Positions 9,178 to 18,216 of a DNA stretch of 64,000 nt are shown here, piece by piece. Each line of letters begins with the position of its first letter. Position 1 is the first letter of the stretch. The stretch is from Dyadobacter psychrophilus (GTDB taxonomy: Bacteria; Bacteroidota; Bacteroidia; Cytophagales; Spirosomataceae): NCBI RefSeq assembly GCF_900167945.1, contig NZ_FUZA01000004.1:1-64000 (forward strand), read 5' to 3'. Below the pieces are notes generated by a model, which made no database searches, had not been told where the DNA came from, and saw only the letters and a program-made list of their open reading frames with translations. Position numbers and translations under genes: made by a program.

Positions 9178-9480
9178 TCAGGCCTCCTCTAAAAGTGTCC
9201 GGAATGATACATATTGACCACTAAAACGGGCGTGATGTTTCTCCTGTAAATCCGCCTGAAAGTGGGTCTGATATGCCAGAAAATCCTCCATAGTCCGAAA
9301 TAAAAATTGCGATGTGTAAGTCGATCCTTCGTTTTCGATTTCTGTGAGTAACCGTAAAAGTTTACAGTCGAGCGGCAGCTTTGTCGCCAGGATTTCGGGG
9401 ATGTGAACCGTCTTCATATAATGCAGCCAATCCTTTTCAGCGGCATAACTAATGTTGACGGTAATGTTAAATATGATCAT
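9178..9480 (-). CDS. DUF4286 family protein
   Basis: This 100-residue protein of the DUF4286 family is small, soluble and common in Bacteroidota. It has an alternating beta/alpha pattern like a ferredoxin-like (ABM/Dabb) dimer: IIFNITVNISYAAEKDWLHYM, then IPEILATKLPLDCKLLRLL, then YTSQFLFRTMEDFLAYQ. The function is unknown. It is divergent from the four-His membrane protein with 106 bases between. The 227 bases separating it from hpf hold no gene. Confidence 0.75.
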   Translation of the reverse strand: MIIFNITVNISYAAEKDWLHYMKTVHIPEILATKLPLDCKLLRLLTEIENEGSTYTSQFLFRTMEDFLAYQTHFQADLQEKHHARFSGQYVSFRTLLEEA

Positions 9481-9586
9481 GATATTTTAAATTTTTGAGA
9501 CTTTTTGTTGTGCAAATATCAAGCATAATGCCCGATTGAGCGTTACATTTGCATACTTTTACTTATTCACCATAAACTGATTTGAT

Positions 9587-10006
9587 ATGAACGCGCTTAT
9601 ACGTGCCCACTCAGGCCTCCGTTATGTAGTGTTGGCACTCTTAATTGCCGCGATATTTACTGCTTATTCCAATTGGCAAAAAGGCGCTTCCGGCGATAGC
9701 AAAATATATCTGTTCGCATTCATTGCTACCCATACGCAGTTGCTGCTAGGGCTGATCCTTTACACGATGAGCGCAAAAGTGAATTTTGATCTGATCAGCG
9801 AGAAGGTCTTCCGTTTCTATTCTATCGAGCACATATTCATGATGCTGATCGCCATTGTGCTGATAACAGTAGGGAGAATAAGGTCGAAGAAACTGACTGG
9901 CCCGGCCAAACACAGAACAGTGCTTTACTTTTACGCAATGGGCCTGATCATTATTCTCGTCGCTATTCCCTGGCCTTTCAGAAACCTTGGTTCAGGCTGG
10001 TTCTGA
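9587..10006 (+). CDS. small four-helix membrane protein with one histidine per helix (cytochrome b-like)
   Basis: The 139-residue protein has four hydrophobic helices (about 10-27, 42-60, 80-97 and 110-132). A His lies near or in each helix: H8, H49, H82 and H109. This spacing suggests a b-type haem-binding four-helix bundle, and related Bacteroidota proteins are often called cytochrome B, but haem binding is inferred only. It is monocistronic and ends at a strong terminator. Confidence 0.65.
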   Translation: MNALIRAHSGLRYVVLALLIAAIFTAYSNWQKGASGDSKIYLFAFIATHTQLLLGLILYTMSAKVNFDLISEKVFRFYSIEHIFMMLIAIVLITVGRIRSKKLTGPAKHRTVLYFYAMGLIIILVAIPWPFRNLGSGWF

Positions 10007-10031
10007 TCAGCAAGAATTCGTTTAATATAAT

Positions 10032-10083
10032 GGCTTTCTAAGTTCGGAGCATGATCCCGGCATTTAGAAAGCCGTTTTTTTTT
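10032..10083 (+). terminator. Rho-independent terminator
   Basis: GGCTTTCTAA at 10032-10041 pairs with TTAGAAAGCC at 10064-10073 and is followed by a run of nine Ts. The T run abuts the stop codon of convergent cysM. Confidence 0.85.
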
Positions 10084-10954
10084 ATCCAAACAAATCACTC
10101 GACAGATAGCGATCGCCGCGGTCGCAGATGATACAAACGATTACGCCTTCCTTTAACTCCTTCGCAAGCTCCACGGCCGCCCATGTTGCACCGCCACTGC
10201 TCATTCCCGCAAAAACGGCTTCTTCCCGCGCCAGTTTCCTGGTCATCAGGACTGCATCGTCCTGGGTAACTTCGATAACACGGTCTACGCGGTTTCTTTC
10301 GAATATCTTGGGCAGATATTCAACGGGCCATTTTCTGATGCCCGGAATGCTCGATCCGTCCGTGGGCTGACAGCCTACGATCTGAATGTCTGGATTTTGT
10401 TCTTTCAAATACCGGGAAACACCCATAATAGTGCCCGTAGTGCCCATGGATGATACAAAATGCGTGATGGCTTGATTGGTATCCTTATATATTTCGGGTC
10501 CGGTTGTGTTATAATGTGCTTTCCAATTATCGGCGTTTGCAAATTGATTCAGCATAAAATAGCCACCGGCTGCTGCCTTTTCCTCAGCAATGTCCCGGGC
10601 GCTTTCCATAGATTCCGAAAGCACTACTTTTGCGCCATAAGCTTCCATTGTCAGCACGCGTTCTTTTGTCGAGCTTTGCGGCATAATGAGCTCAATTTCG
10701 AGATCAAACAAACGGGCTATCATGGCCAGCGCAATGCCCGTATTTCCGCTCGTGGCTTCAATCAGCTTGGTTCCCGAAGTTACTTCTCCGCGGTCCATAG
10801 CACCTTTAATCATACTGAATGCAGCACGATCCTTTACGCTTCCGCCAGGATTGTTGCCTTCCAGCTTACCAAAAATTTTTACGTCTGGATTGGGATTGAT
10901 TTTTTTTAATTCAACAAGGGGCGTGTTACCAACCAGATCTAGAAGTGAGAACAT
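10082..10954 (-). CDS. cysM: cysteine synthase B (O-acetylserine sulfhydrylase)
   Basis: PLP enzyme making cysteine from O-acetylserine and sulfide or thiosulfate. The 290-residue protein has VGNTPLVELKKI, the PLP lysine in NPGGSVKDRAAFSM (K42), EATSGNTGIALA, SSMGTTGTIMGVSRYL, the CysM-type QPTDGSSIPGIRKWPVEYLP, and IICDRGDRYLSSDLF at the end. The SSIPGIRKW and CDRGDRYLS stretches favour CysM over CysK. It lies 6 bases downstream of the lipoprotein hydrolase stop, so the two are probably co-transcribed. Confidence 0.92.
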   Translation of the reverse strand: MFSLLDLVGNTPLVELKKINPNPDVKIFGKLEGNNPGGSVKDRAAFSMIKGAMDRGEVTSGTKLIEATSGNTGIALAMIARLFDLEIELIMPQSSTKERVLTMEAYGAKVVLSESMESARDIAEEKAAAGGYFMLNQFANADNWKAHYNTTGPEIYKDTNQAITHFVSSMGTTGTIMGVSRYLKEQNPDIQIVGCQPTDGSSIPGIRKWPVEYLPKIFERNRVDRVIEVTQDDAVLMTRKLAREEAVFAGMSSGGATWAAVELAKELKEGVIVCIICDRGDRYLSSDLFG

Positions 10955-10960
10955 GTATTA

Positions 10961-12169
10961 TTATTTTGTACTGGTAAAAAATGCAAGGGTGCCGATCAGG
11001 AAATGTGAGACAGAACTGCCGTGAGTCCCACCCGGAATCGTCGTCAGCGTCACATTCGCACCCAATGCTTTCATTGTATCGTAAGCTTTCACGGAATTAA
11101 AATAAAAGACTAAATCATCTTTATCGCCGTGATATAGCTGCACGGGTACTTTTGGCTTCCAGTTGTAGACATCGTTATCCGCAATAGCGTCGATAAACTT
11201 TTTGTCTTTCCCGTCATTCAGATCTGTCTTAAAGCTTTCATTCAAAGCAGAGTCAAAACTTTGATTAATAGGAGCTGAAATCCCATTAGCCGTAATATTG
11301 GTCGCAAATGGTTCTTTGAAATAATAGGACGCCGGGCGGTTCAGATTGTAAATCCGGTCATATGTCAACAAAACCCAGGTGTAAAGCGCATTATAAGAAG
11401 CAATTCCATGCGTTTTTGTATTAATAACGTGTTCCATGAAGGCGGTTTTATCATAGGCGCCCGCGCCGCAGCTGGAAGCCCTTAAATTAAATTCGCCGAC
11501 CGCTTCTTCCTCGATCATTTTATGCAAAGACATGGTCGCATAACCACCCTCGCTATATCCTGCGATGTATAATTTTTCATCCCATTTCACATCCGTTTGC
11601 CCTTTCAGAAACTCTTTAGCCGCACGGAGCATATCCAGTGAAGCCGACGCCAGGCTTGCCCGGTGCTCGTAGGGATGAGGAAGATCTTTGGAAGCGCCGT
11701 AGCCTATATAATCCGGATAAGCGATAATGTAACCCATTGAGCCAAACAACGAGCCGAATGATGCTGCCTCGGCGCCATCCTGGAAGTTGGAAGGGGCAGA
11801 TGCGTCCTCGCGGATCGTGCCGTGCTGTACGCTGATTATTGATGCCGGACTGGACGTTGCAGGCAAAATTAACGCGCCGGAAGCCGTAATATCGGTTCCG
11901 TCCGTATTCTTGGTCTTATAGGTGATTTTATAAACTTTTATGCCGTTTTTGACATAACCCACCAGAATCGGATTGAGATCGCTGGCTTTTTGCGCGACCT
12001 GCTCTTTCGTCAGCTCGGTGATGACGGTGCTTTCCTCGAGATATTGATTCTCTACCGGCGGGTCAATGGGCTCTGGCTTGTCGTCCTTGCACGAATAAAG
12101 GAGCAATAAACTCCAGACAAGCAGGAAGGATAATTTTCTTTGAAACACTACGATCGTAAATTTTTGCAT
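10961..12169 (-). CDS. secreted lipoprotein alpha/beta hydrolase (secretory-lipase/prolyl-oligopeptidase-like)
   Basis: The precursor is 402 residues from the ATG at 12169. It has a signal sequence with lipobox LLLYSC and an acidic/Pro linker, then an alpha/beta hydrolase domain. The nucleophile elbow is AGYSEGGYA, with IIAYPDYIGYGASKD before it; acid and base are likely HGDKDDLVF and PGGTHGSS. An upstream in-frame ATG at 12196 exists, but its nine codons lie in the terminator stem at 12178-12194, so the later start is better. It probably hydrolyses esters or peptides at the cell surface or in the periplasm; the substrate is unknown. Confidence 0.82.
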   Translation of the reverse strand: MQKFTIVVFQRKLSFLLVWSLLLLYSCKDDKPEPIDPPVENQYLEESTVITELTKEQVAQKASDLNPILVGYVKNGIKVYKITYKTKNTDGTDITASGALILPATSSPASIISVQHGTIREDASAPSNFQDGAEAASFGSLFGSMGYIIAYPDYIGYGASKDLPHPYEHRASLASASLDMLRAAKEFLKGQTDVKWDEKLYIAGYSEGGYATMSLHKMIEEEAVGEFNLRASSCGAGAYDKTAFMEHVINTKTHGIASYNALYTWVLLTYDRIYNLNRPASYYFKEPFATNITANGISAPINQSFDSALNESFKTDLNDGKDKKFIDAIADNDVYNWKPKVPVQLYHGDKDDLVFYFNSVKAYDTMKALGANVTLTTIPGGTHGSSVSHFLIGTLAFFTSTK

Positions 12170-12177
12170 AATCTTGG

Positions 12178-12224
12178 AAAACAGGTCATCGTTCAAGTGT
12201 AGATAACGAACGATGACCTGTTTT
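12178..12224 (-). terminator. hairpin terminator between two hydrolase genes
   Basis: There is a perfect 17-base inverted repeat (12178-12194 with 12208-12224) around a 13-base loop. The inner arms contain GGTCATCGTT/AACGATGACC and the outer ends are A and T runs. It sits after the 243-residue hydrolase gene and decides the start of the following lipoprotein gene. Confidence 0.7.
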
Positions 12225-12251
12225 AGATCGTGAAACTGTGAATTTTCTGAC

Positions 12252-12983
12252 TTAAATTTTTCCCATATACCAGTTGATCATCCGTGCGGATGCATCCGGT
12301 CGTTCAACCATTCCCAAGTGTCCTGCTTCGGCAAGGATGAACGGGTAGCTTTGCTTCGGAAATTCCGACAATGTGATCACGCTTTCAAAGGGAATAAGCT
12401 TATCCTGCATCCCGATAATAAACAAGACCGGGAAGGGCATACGCGTGAGTACGGCTGAGCGATCGGGGCGGTTGCGCATGGCGATAATGCCTGCAATAAG
12501 CGCGTCCGCAGGAAGTTTGCCGAAATGGATAATGTGCTCTTTTACGCGATCCGGAAAAAGTTCTTTGTAACGCTCTCCAAAAAGGTTTCCGGCCGTATTT
12601 TTTACAAAAGCCTCAGTGCCATGATTTTTCAGTAATTCAATGGTCTGATTGCGCTGGTGTTTTTTTGCCTCATCGTCGGCATATGCCGTGGAGTGAAACA
12701 GCCCGAAGCCTTCGAGCATGTCCATATATTTGTCAGCAAATGCGAGGGCAATGTAACCGCCCATCGAGTGGCCGATCAGCGTGCACTTTGTAATGTTTGC
12801 ATTGGTAAGGAACCTGTGCAATTCGTCTGCATAATCTTCAACGGACTGGCAGAATGTGAATAAGGAAATATTGGGCCTGACTATTGTGAAATCTTCATTA
12901 AGCGCGGCATCAAGGTTGTCCCAAATCGTATCATCTATGCCATGTCCGTGTAACAATACCAAAGTTTTCCGGTGTAGATTCAT
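12252..12983 (-). CDS. alpha/beta hydrolase (esterase-like, cytoplasmic)
   Basis: The 243-residue alpha/beta hydrolase shows LVLLHGHGIDDTIWDNL (oxyanion region), the nucleophile elbow LIGHSMGGYIAL, the Asp loop FIIGMQDKLIPFE, and the catalytic His in LAEAGHLGMVERPD. There is no signal peptide. The family spans esterases, haloperoxidase-like enzymes and MhpC-type hydrolases, and the substrate cannot be named. It ends at the terminator hairpin 12178-12224. Confidence 0.85.
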   Translation of the reverse strand: MNLHRKTLVLLHGHGIDDTIWDNLDAALNEDFTIVRPNISLFTFCQSVEDYADELHRFLTNANITKCTLIGHSMGGYIALAFADKYMDMLEGFGLFHSTAYADDEAKKHQRNQTIELLKNHGTEAFVKNTAGNLFGERYKELFPDRVKEHIIHFGKLPADALIAGIIAMRNRPDRSAVLTRMPFPVLFIIGMQDKLIPFESVITLSEFPKQSYPFILAEAGHLGMVERPDASARMINWYMGKI

Positions 12984-13099
12984 ATAGATTTGCTTTCAAG
13001 GTTGAGAACTTGTTTGGCTAAATATACATAAACCTAAGGCTTTCCAGGCTTTTTTAAGCGAATAGATTGTGTTGCAAGCGCCTGTTTCGGCTATTTTGC

Positions 13100-14806
13100 C
13101 TAAGCCATTTCCTCTTCTCGTAATGCTCTTCTGAGAATTTTACCAACATTGGTTTTGGGCAGTTCGCTTCTGAATTCAATGCGCCGGGGAATCTTATATC
13201 CGGTTAAATTTTCTTTGCAGAATGCCTTCACTTTTTCTTCCGTAAGCGCGGGATCTTTTTTCACAATGAAGATTTTCACTAGTTCTCCGGACTTTTCATC
13301 CGGAACACCCACACACGCAACTTCCAATACGCCAGGGCATTGGGAGACGACTTCTTCGATCTCATTTGGATATACATTAAAACCGGAAACCAGGATCATG
13401 TCCTTCTTCCGGTCCACTATTTTGAAAAAGCCGTCTTCGTCCTCATAACCAATGTCACCCGTCTTGAACCACCTGCCGCTCTCATCCTCAAAGATCACTT
13501 TCACGGTTTCATCAGGACGGTTGTAATAACCCAACATAATTTGAGGCCCTTTGGCGCAAATCTCTCCTCTTTCTCCCAAAGCAGCCCAGGATTCATCATC
13601 CTTTAGAATGCGCATTTCCGTGCTCGGGAAAGGAAGTCCGATCGTGCCGGATTTATGGTGGTCATCCAACGGATTTACAGAAAGCACCGGCGAAGTTTCG
13701 GATAATCCGTAACCTTCAACCAGCGGGCAGCCTGTCACTTTTTCCCAGCGTTCCGCCACCACTTTTTGCAAAGCCATTCCTCCGGCAATGGTTATTTTTA
13801 GCTCCGAGAAGTCAACGGAAGCGAAATCGGGATTGTTAAGCAGGCCATTGAACAATGTATTCAGGCCGGGGAAAATATGGAAACTGAATTTTTTCAGTTC
13901 TTTCACAAATGCAGGAATATCCTTGGGGTTAGTGATGAGGATATTTAATGCCCCCCATTTAATGCCGCATAACCCATTAATTGTTAATGCGAAAACGTGA
14001 TATAATGGCAACGCGCCCACAATGGTAAGCTGGCCTGTTGCTGGCGAGCGCCTCATCTTAGACATTAGCCACTCGTTAATGCCCTCCACATTCGCGATCA
14101 GATTGCGGTGTGTGAGCATTGCACCTTTCGAAACGCCAGTTGTGCCGCCTGTATATTGGATAAATGCAATGTCGATCCCTGAAATAACGGGCCGTTTGTA
14201 TTCACGGCTTGCGCCTATGGACAATGCTTTTGAAAGGGAGACCGCTTCAGGAACATTGTATTTCGGAACCATCTTTTTTACATACTTCACGACCGCATTC
14301 ACGATCTGTTTCTTGGGAAAACCCAAAAGATCGCCGATTTCTGTAATGATAATGTGTTGAATGTTCGTATTCGCAACTATTTTTTCGAGGTTCACCGCAA
14401 AGTTTGCCAGGATCACGACTGCTTTGGCTCCCGAATCTTTAAACTGATGCTGCATCTCCCGGGGCGTATAAAGCGGATTAGTATTGACTATCACCAATCC
14501 CGCACGCAATGCGCCCATCATGACCACCGGATATTGCAGCAGATTAGGCATCTGAATAGCAATCCTATCGCCCTGAACCAGCCCAAGTCCTTGTAAATAA
14601 GCCGCGAAATTTCTGGATAACTCATCAACCTGACCGAATGTAAGCTGCTTATCCATATTGGTATAGGCAGGTTTGTCGGCATTTTCACGGAAACTTATTT
14701 CCATCATTTCCAGCAGAGAGCCGTATGCATCGGGATTTATTTCATAGGGAATGCCTTCGGGATAATTTTTCAGCCACGGATAGGTGTCCTTTGATATAGC
14801 TATCAT
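13100..14806 (-). CDS. fadD: long-chain fatty acid-CoA ligase
   Basis: Adenylate-forming enzyme activating fatty acids to acyl-CoA. The 568-residue protein has the P-loop YTGGTTGVSKGAMLTHRN, GALPLYHVFALT, VEGYGLSETSPVLS, the hinge region KTGDIGYEDEDGFFKIVDRK, and the C-terminal catalytic lysine in PKTNVGKILRRALRE. The length and order match FadD. It has its own start and about 140 bases of upstream spacing from the GNAT gene. The 116 bases downstream hold nothing obvious. Confidence 0.92.
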   Translation of the reverse strand: MIAISKDTYPWLKNYPEGIPYEINPDAYGSLLEMMEISFRENADKPAYTNMDKQLTFGQVDELSRNFAAYLQGLGLVQGDRIAIQMPNLLQYPVVMMGALRAGLVIVNTNPLYTPREMQHQFKDSGAKAVVILANFAVNLEKIVANTNIQHIIITEIGDLLGFPKKQIVNAVVKYVKKMVPKYNVPEAVSLSKALSIGASREYKRPVISGIDIAFIQYTGGTTGVSKGAMLTHRNLIANVEGINEWLMSKMRRSPATGQLTIVGALPLYHVFALTINGLCGIKWGALNILITNPKDIPAFVKELKKFSFHIFPGLNTLFNGLLNNPDFASVDFSELKITIAGGMALQKVVAERWEKVTGCPLVEGYGLSETSPVLSVNPLDDHHKSGTIGLPFPSTEMRILKDDESWAALGERGEICAKGPQIMLGYYNRPDETVKVIFEDESGRWFKTGDIGYEDEDGFFKIVDRKKDMILVSGFNVYPNEIEEVVSQCPGVLEVACVGVPDEKSGELVKIFIVKKDPALTEEKVKAFCKENLTGYKIPRRIEFRSELPKTNVGKILRRALREEEMA

Positions 14807-14949
14807 AATTCGGAAGGGGAAAAGGGTGCAAAATAGGTGCGTTTTCTAAAAATCAAGGTAATCAATAACCAAAGAAAATATTGATCCAGTCCAATAAATT
14901 TTTTGAAAAACAATAATTACTTAATGATAACGGACAAGTGCACAAAGAA

Positions 14950-15459
14950 TTATTTTCGTGCCAGTTCCCACCTCCAGAGTGGCCCCTCATCGGGATCATT
15001 AATGTCCTCGGTTTGCTTAAAACCTATTTTTTCAAGGATTTTCACGGAGCCATTTTCTTCCCTGGCCGTGTGCGCAACGATTTTATGAACACCAGGCTGT
15101 GCAAATGCGTAGTCGGTGAGTCCTTTGGCCGTTTCCGCGCCCAAGCCTTTCAAACGGTGGGAAGGCATAATCTCGTAACCGATCTCCACCATTCCGTTCG
15201 CGTCAGGCTCGCCTTTGTAGCCGCAGGAACCGATCAGCATGTTGTCGGGAATGTGTATAATCAAATAAACCCACCAGTCTCTCAATGGAGGGTGGGCTTT
15301 CCAGCGGTGATAGGAAGGTGTAAAAGTATCCCGGAACTCGGTCCACTTTTTGGGAACATTAACACCCATTACGCGGGCTAATGTGTTATTACCCATGCGA
15401 ATGGCGTCAAATAGCGTGTCGTCGCAGGGTACAATCCTTAAATTGGGGGTTAGAATCAT
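14950..15459 (-). CDS. GNAT family N-acetyltransferase (RimJ/RimL-like)
   Basis: The 169-residue protein has a GNAT fold: LIGSCGYKGEPDANGMVEIGYEI (beta4/beta5), then SHRLKGLGAETAKGLTDYAF with the acetyl-CoA pyrophosphate loop region, then KIVAHTAREENGSVKILEKIGF. The C-terminal WRWELARK is common in RimJ-type enzymes acting on protein N-termini or small molecules. Its start codon lies in the loop of a perfect 14-base inverted repeat (15439-15483), an unusual position that may influence expression. The substrate is unknown. Confidence 0.85.
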   Translation of the reverse strand: MILTPNLRIVPCDDTLFDAIRMGNNTLARVMGVNVPKKWTEFRDTFTPSYHRWKAHPPLRDWWVYLIIHIPDNMLIGSCGYKGEPDANGMVEIGYEIMPSHRLKGLGAETAKGLTDYAFAQPGVHKIVAHTAREENGSVKILEKIGFKQTEDINDPDEGPLWRWELARK

Positions 15460-15483
15460 ATCAATAATTTAACCCCCAATTTA
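15439..15483 (-). promoter_or_regulatory. inverted repeat enclosing the GNAT start codon
   Basis: TAAATTGGGGGTTA at 15439-15452 is perfectly complementary to 15470-15483, with a 17-base loop containing the GNAT ATG (15457-15459). No U-run follows on the minus strand, so a terminator is unlikely. It could be an operator or an RNA hairpin controlling translation. Confidence 0.5.
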
Positions 15484-15488
15484 GAACA

Positions 15489-16880
15489 TTATGAGTTGTT
15501 TTCGTCAAATCGGTCGGTTATTGCTTTCCGGATCGCCTGGTGCGGGCGCATTCCGGTAGCTCGTGAACGTGGAACCGCCCTGTCTGCGGAAGCATTGGAT
15601 TTGGCGCGTAATGCAAGATTCGAAACGGTTAAATGACTGTTTCGCCATGCCTCATACTCTTCCTCGCTCATCACATCCTTGCTGACCTGGCCGTGCGCAT
15701 AACCGTCGCCATAGGAATGGACGCGGCTGTCGGTTAATGTTTGCTTGCGTTCTGCTTCCAGATTATTAATCTCAGCTTTGATTGCTGCTTCTTCCTGTTT
15801 CAATTCTTCCAGGGCAGGCATTACCGCAATGTCATTTTCAAGAATGCTTTTTTGGGTCAAATGTGCAGTAAGCGCTTCCTGTAACGGCTCCATTTGTTTC
15901 AAAATGCGCTTTCTTCTGCGCCTTAACCGCCATAATTTAGGGTCAATTTGCAACCAGCGATACCAGAAACCCTGTAAAACCGGCAACGCCATGCCCAGTG
16001 AAACGGCACCCGCGATCGCGAAAAGCACACCGCTTAGTACGAACGAAAGCAACGCCCATGGACTGTTTACAAGATCCAGGTTCAGCTGATCGGAATTGCG
16101 AAGCGCTTCCTCAATCTTGTTGGTCAGTTCGGGACTGTTAACCGGCGCGCCTGTAAGCGGGTCCACCGCATTCAATTGCAGGTTTTTAACGGATTTATTG
16201 ATCGCTTCTTTCAATTTGTCAGTCCGGTAAGCCTCATAACGGAACCACCCCAGAATGATCAATGTAACAATGGCAAAAATAGAAAGGACTAGCTTGAAGC
16301 CGGCATAACGCGATCTAGCTTTCGGCGTCTCATTCTTATGATAGGGTTCTTCCACCAAGCGGTCATAGGCCGGTTTCAAAAGGATTGACAACATGGCCAA
16401 ACCGATCGCAAATGCCCAGGCCTCATTCGAATTCCGAATGTTCAATGCGTAAGCCACAATTTCGTGCGAGATGATCAGGTCACCCGCGATGAAAGAAATG
16501 CCGGCTGCCAGGAATATGAGCCCTGCTATCAAAGAGTAGGATGGCGCCTTACTTGCACGTTTCTCCCTCAGTTCTTCGGACATTGTGTCAATCTCAGCGA
16601 TTAATTTTTCACTATCCTGCACCTTTTTAGCAGTGTTGTTGAGGCCCATCACCTCATTTTGCAGCTTGTCGTAGGCCGTTTTATGCTGCCGGATCGTTTC
16701 CTGCTGCTTATTTTTTACCGAAAAAAGCTCTTCTTTCTTGGTGTTGATTCTTTCAATAACCCAGTCGTGATTCACATTACTGGACAGGTAAGCTTCGTAC
16801 ACCTGGCGGTCAATGCCTTCAATTCCACTGGAATATCCGTGCTGAAAGTCACCACCCTGGTTTGGATTCTGCTCGTTCAT
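15489..16880 (-). CDS. uncharacterised coiled-coil / four-TM / coiled-coil membrane protein (463 aa)
   Basis: I do not recognise the family. A short Gly/Asn-rich N-terminus precedes a helical coiled-coil stretch (about 40-110). Four membrane segments follow (about 115-134, 154-170, 195-213 and 275-300), with a soluble loop 214-270 between the third and fourth. A basic RRRRKRILKQ stretch leads into a second coiled coil (320-385). The tail (385-463) has SYGDGYAHGQ and a Ser/Arg-rich end. There is no signal peptide. It lies downstream of a 385-residue protein with the same overall plan and is probably co-transcribed with it. A structural or envelope-associated role is possible but unproven. Confidence 0.75.
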   Translation of the reverse strand: MNEQNPNQGGDFQHGYSSGIEGIDRQVYEAYLSSNVNHDWVIERINTKKEELFSVKNKQQETIRQHKTAYDKLQNEVMGLNNTAKKVQDSEKLIAEIDTMSEELREKRASKAPSYSLIAGLIFLAAGISFIAGDLIISHEIVAYALNIRNSNEAWAFAIGLAMLSILLKPAYDRLVEEPYHKNETPKARSRYAGFKLVLSIFAIVTLIILGWFRYEAYRTDKLKEAINKSVKNLQLNAVDPLTGAPVNSPELTNKIEEALRNSDQLNLDLVNSPWALLSFVLSGVLFAIAGAVSLGMALPVLQGFWYRWLQIDPKLWRLRRRRKRILKQMEPLQEALTAHLTQKSILENDIAVMPALEELKQEEAAIKAEINNLEAERKQTLTDSRVHSYGDGYAHGQVSKDVMSEEEYEAWRNSHLTVSNLALRAKSNASADRAVPRSRATGMRPHQAIRKAITDRFDENNS

Positions 16881-16961
16881 GACGTTCTATATTTTGTATG
16901 ATCGAAAATCAATTTTAGTAATTTATCAGGTTAACTTTCGAAAAAGCCATGCCTGTCAACA

Positions 16962-18119
16962 TTATTCCCTGCTTTTTTGGATCAAATTCAACTGTCTCGT
17001 GGTCAGCTCATTTTTCATCCTTCTGGCCAGGTAAAACTCACTTTCGAAAAGTTTGACCAGCATATCCCTTTTTGCGTAAAGCCGGTCGCGTTCGGTTTCT
17101 GCTGTGCTTTGTTCACGGAGGATCTGCCATTTTTTAACCCGTAACTGGTCGATTTCCTCTTGCAGGGTCTGGCACTCCGTCTCCCAGTTGTAGTTGTTGT
17201 CGGCAAAATTCCTGCTGTCTTTCCGAATGTTCAGCCAGGCCTGCATATCATTGCGCAACACCGTAATGTTGCTCAGCAAAAGCTTTCCTGCGAACATAAA
17301 AAGGAAGAAAACGAAGACAAAAAGCGCAAACGCCTGCCACCAGGTCTGGTGCGTGATCACGTTCGCGAACACAAACAATGCTGCTGCAAACGGAAGGCCG
17401 ATCTCTTCCAAAAGCGATTTCCAGGTCACGCGGACTTCGGTGTCATGAAAAAGAGAAATTTTTCCAAACAGACTAAACATTCCCGCCAGGAAAACACCCA
17501 GCGCGATCCACGAATTGTCGGCAAAAACGGGTTTCAGCGATTCCCTTATCAGGAAAAAGTTGCCGATGCACATGGCAATGCAAAGGGTTATGCCGATCAG
17601 CGTTCGGGGTAAATGGTGCTCGCGCTGAGCATTATTTACCGGGTTTTTAAGTTTGTCCTTTAATTCCTCAATCCGGTTATTTTTCTGCCCGATAAAGAGG
17701 TTAAGCTCCTGAATGCGTTCGTTATGCTGCTCAATGCTGGCCATGTGTCCGGCAACGAGATTGGAGAAATATTTATGGATAATGTCCGTCTTTTCGTGCG
17801 GGTCAGATTCCGAAAGACCGAACAGCACGCCTTCGTCGCGCAATGTATCCTCGTCTTCAAGCCAGTAAGGAACAGCCACTTCCACTTTTTGCATTTCGGG
17901 AATGTCGGCAGCAGCTGGCTGAGGTGCTTGCACAGCAGTAGCGGGAATTACATTAGGGCGGATTTCCGACACCGGTGCAACAGGATTGACTAAGGGAGAA
18001 TAATCGGAGGGAGCGGTTGGAGCCGTTTCATTTTCAACAGCCTCATCATCATAGTATTGGTCCGCGTCGGACGCGTTGGGGCGGAACCAGTTCGCAATCA
18101 GTTCAGTCAATTTTGCCAT
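16962..18119 (-). CDS. uncharacterised coiled-coil / four-TM / coiled-coil membrane protein (385 aa)
   Basis: No family is recognised. Residues 20-80 are acidic and Pro/Ala-rich. Around 84-100 lies PYWLEDEDTLRDEGVLFGLS. A coiled coil spans about 125-158, and four TM segments lie at about 173-191, 203-219, 241-256 and 260-281. A second coiled coil (310-380) contains repeated Glu/Arg/Lys heptads. The order mirrors that of the 463-residue neighbour, which suggests the two work together or form heteromers through their coiled coils. It sits 97 bases after the 200-residue gene and 81 bases before the next gene, all on the minus strand. Confidence 0.75.
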   Translation of the reverse strand: MAKLTELIANWFRPNASDADQYYDDEAVENETAPTAPSDYSPLVNPVAPVSEIRPNVIPATAVQAPQPAAADIPEMQKVEVAVPYWLEDEDTLRDEGVLFGLSESDPHEKTDIIHKYFSNLVAGHMASIEQHNERIQELNLFIGQKNNRIEELKDKLKNPVNNAQREHHLPRTLIGITLCIAMCIGNFFLIRESLKPVFADNSWIALGVFLAGMFSLFGKISLFHDTEVRVTWKSLLEEIGLPFAAALFVFANVITHQTWWQAFALFVFVFFLFMFAGKLLLSNITVLRNDMQAWLNIRKDSRNFADNNYNWETECQTLQEEIDQLRVKKWQILREQSTAETERDRLYAKRDMLVKLFESEFYLARRMKNELTTRQLNLIQKSRE

Positions 18120-18216
18120 ATTTTTTCATGGGTTAACCTGCGATTATCCATGAAAACAGAGAAAATTGCTACATTATTGTGATGACCGGCTATTAAAAAA
18201 CGTAAGATCCTCGTAA

